Shown here in pieces: positions 63,733 to 64,000 of a DNA stretch of 64,000 bases; position 1 is the first letter of the stretch; every line of letters starts with the position of its first letter. A program made the translations under genes and the position numbers. The notes under the pieces were generated by a model. It was not told the DNA's origin, ran no database searches, and worked only from the letters and a program-made list of their open reading frames with translations. Source of the DNA: Opacimonas sp002292215 (GTDB lineage Bacteria > Pseudomonadota > Gammaproteobacteria > Enterobacterales > Alteromonadaceae). The DNA is taken from NCBI GenBank assembly GCA_943846745.1, contig OX044360.1:1674001-1738000 (forward strand), written 5' to 3'.

Positions 63733-63756
63733 TTAGCACCGCTCACAAGTAATACC

Positions 63757-63807
63757 AAAACACTTCGTTGCTAGCTACTTATAGTGTTGCATCGGAGTGT
63801 TTTTTTG
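63757..63807 (+). terminator. Probable terminator after the phasin genes
   Basis: AAAACACTTCG (63757-63767) pairs with CGGAGTGTTTT (63793-63803) with one G-U pair and a 25-nt loop, followed by more T. It separates the phasins from the next gene. Confidence 0.6.
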
Positions 63808-63849
63808 TATCTAATTGATACTTATTTACCTTTAAACAGAGGATACTGC

Positions 63850-64000
63850 ATGAGTCATTATCAAGCATATGAATATCTGTCGCGTTCAGCACAAATCATG
63901 CATGAAGGCTTAAGCCTCATGAACGATTTGACAAGTCACCCAGCTAACCTATTTGGAAAAACATGGCCAGGGAAACTCACGAAAGCGTCGTTAGAAACTG
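63850..64000 (+). CDS. phaZ: Probable intracellular PHA depolymerase, 5' part
   Basis: Only the first 50 codons are in the window (MSHYQAYEYLSRSAQIM onward). The pattern of a Tyr-Glu pair near the start, then SLMNDLTSHPANLF and a Trp-Pro-Gly-Lys-Leu step, resembles the N-terminus of PhaZ-type depolymerases. AGAGGA lies just before the ATG. The position after two phasins supports this, but no catalytic residues are visible here. Confidence 0.55.
   Translation, partial: MSHYQAYEYLSRSAQIMHEGLSLMNDLTSHPANLFGKTWPGKLTKASLET

Noticed and set aside
1..64000. tRNA, rRNA, CRISPR array, prophage or intact IS element
   Set aside because: I saw no cloverleaf-like segments, no regularly spaced direct repeats and no transposase, integrase or phage genes; a covariance-model scan would be decisive for small RNAs.

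Overview
The window is a piece of a gammaproteobacterial chromosome, most likely from a marine member of the Alteromonadales (Colwellia/Thalassotalea/Shewanella-like). This is inferred from moderately AT-rich DNA, the conserved mrcA-pilMNOPQ-aroKB-damX-dam-rpe-trpS-pabA-argD order, a BarA-type kinase, a TorF-type porin and DUF2982, DUF2970, DUF1338 and VF530 family genes. It is gene-dense. I saw no rRNA, tRNA, CRISPR array, integrase or intact insertion sequence.

Layout: 1-0.5 kb, 3' end of argA. 0.56-3.3 kb (minus), maeA-azlC-azlD. 3.4-10.9 kb, mrcA divergent from the type IV pilus assembly operon pilMNOPQ. 11-14.9 kb, aroK-aroB-damX-dam. 14.9-16.3 kb, three minus-strand genes (DUF2970, an orphan, a TorF-like porin) set into the block. 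16.6-20.2 kb, rpe, trpS, pabA and an HDOD protein. 20.4-25 kb, arginine succinyltransferase genes argD/astC-astA-astD plus a DUF1338 gene. 25.1-31.1 kb, parC, a BarA-like hybrid kinase and DUF2982. 31.2-35.5 kb, an RND efflux pair. 35.7-39.3 kb, pyrB-hemL and a class III adenylate cyclase. 39.3-42.9 kb, DyP peroxidase, gamma-glutamyltransferase family protein, VF530 protein and a sugar acetyltransferase. 43-44.8 kb, glnK-amtB with a readable sigma-54 promoter and NtrC-like sites. 44.8-48 kb, a proline-rich membrane protein and mrcB.

The last 16 kb is a polyhydroxyalkanoate (PHA) region: phaC, a three-piece proton-translocating transhydrogenase (pntAA-pntAB-pntB, a source of NADPH), phaR, two phasins and the start of a probable PHA depolymerase. 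Between phaR and the phasins sits a separate module: a LysR regulator, a divergent TonB-dependent receptor, an operon of a PpiC-like isomerase, a HupE/UreJ-like membrane protein and a DUF3604 lipoprotein, then a second, convergent DUF3604 protein with a Sec-type signal.

The DUF3604 module is the best candidate for an undescribed system. Its parts suggest outer-membrane uptake linked to envelope metal-dependent hydrolases of PHP-like type, with LysR control. The two DUF3604 genes end inside one another in a nearly perfect 34-bp palindrome. The LysR/receptor intergenic region and the leader of the second DUF3604 gene share a 16-17 bp motif at almost the same distance from the start codon. The substrate cannot be told from sequence alone.
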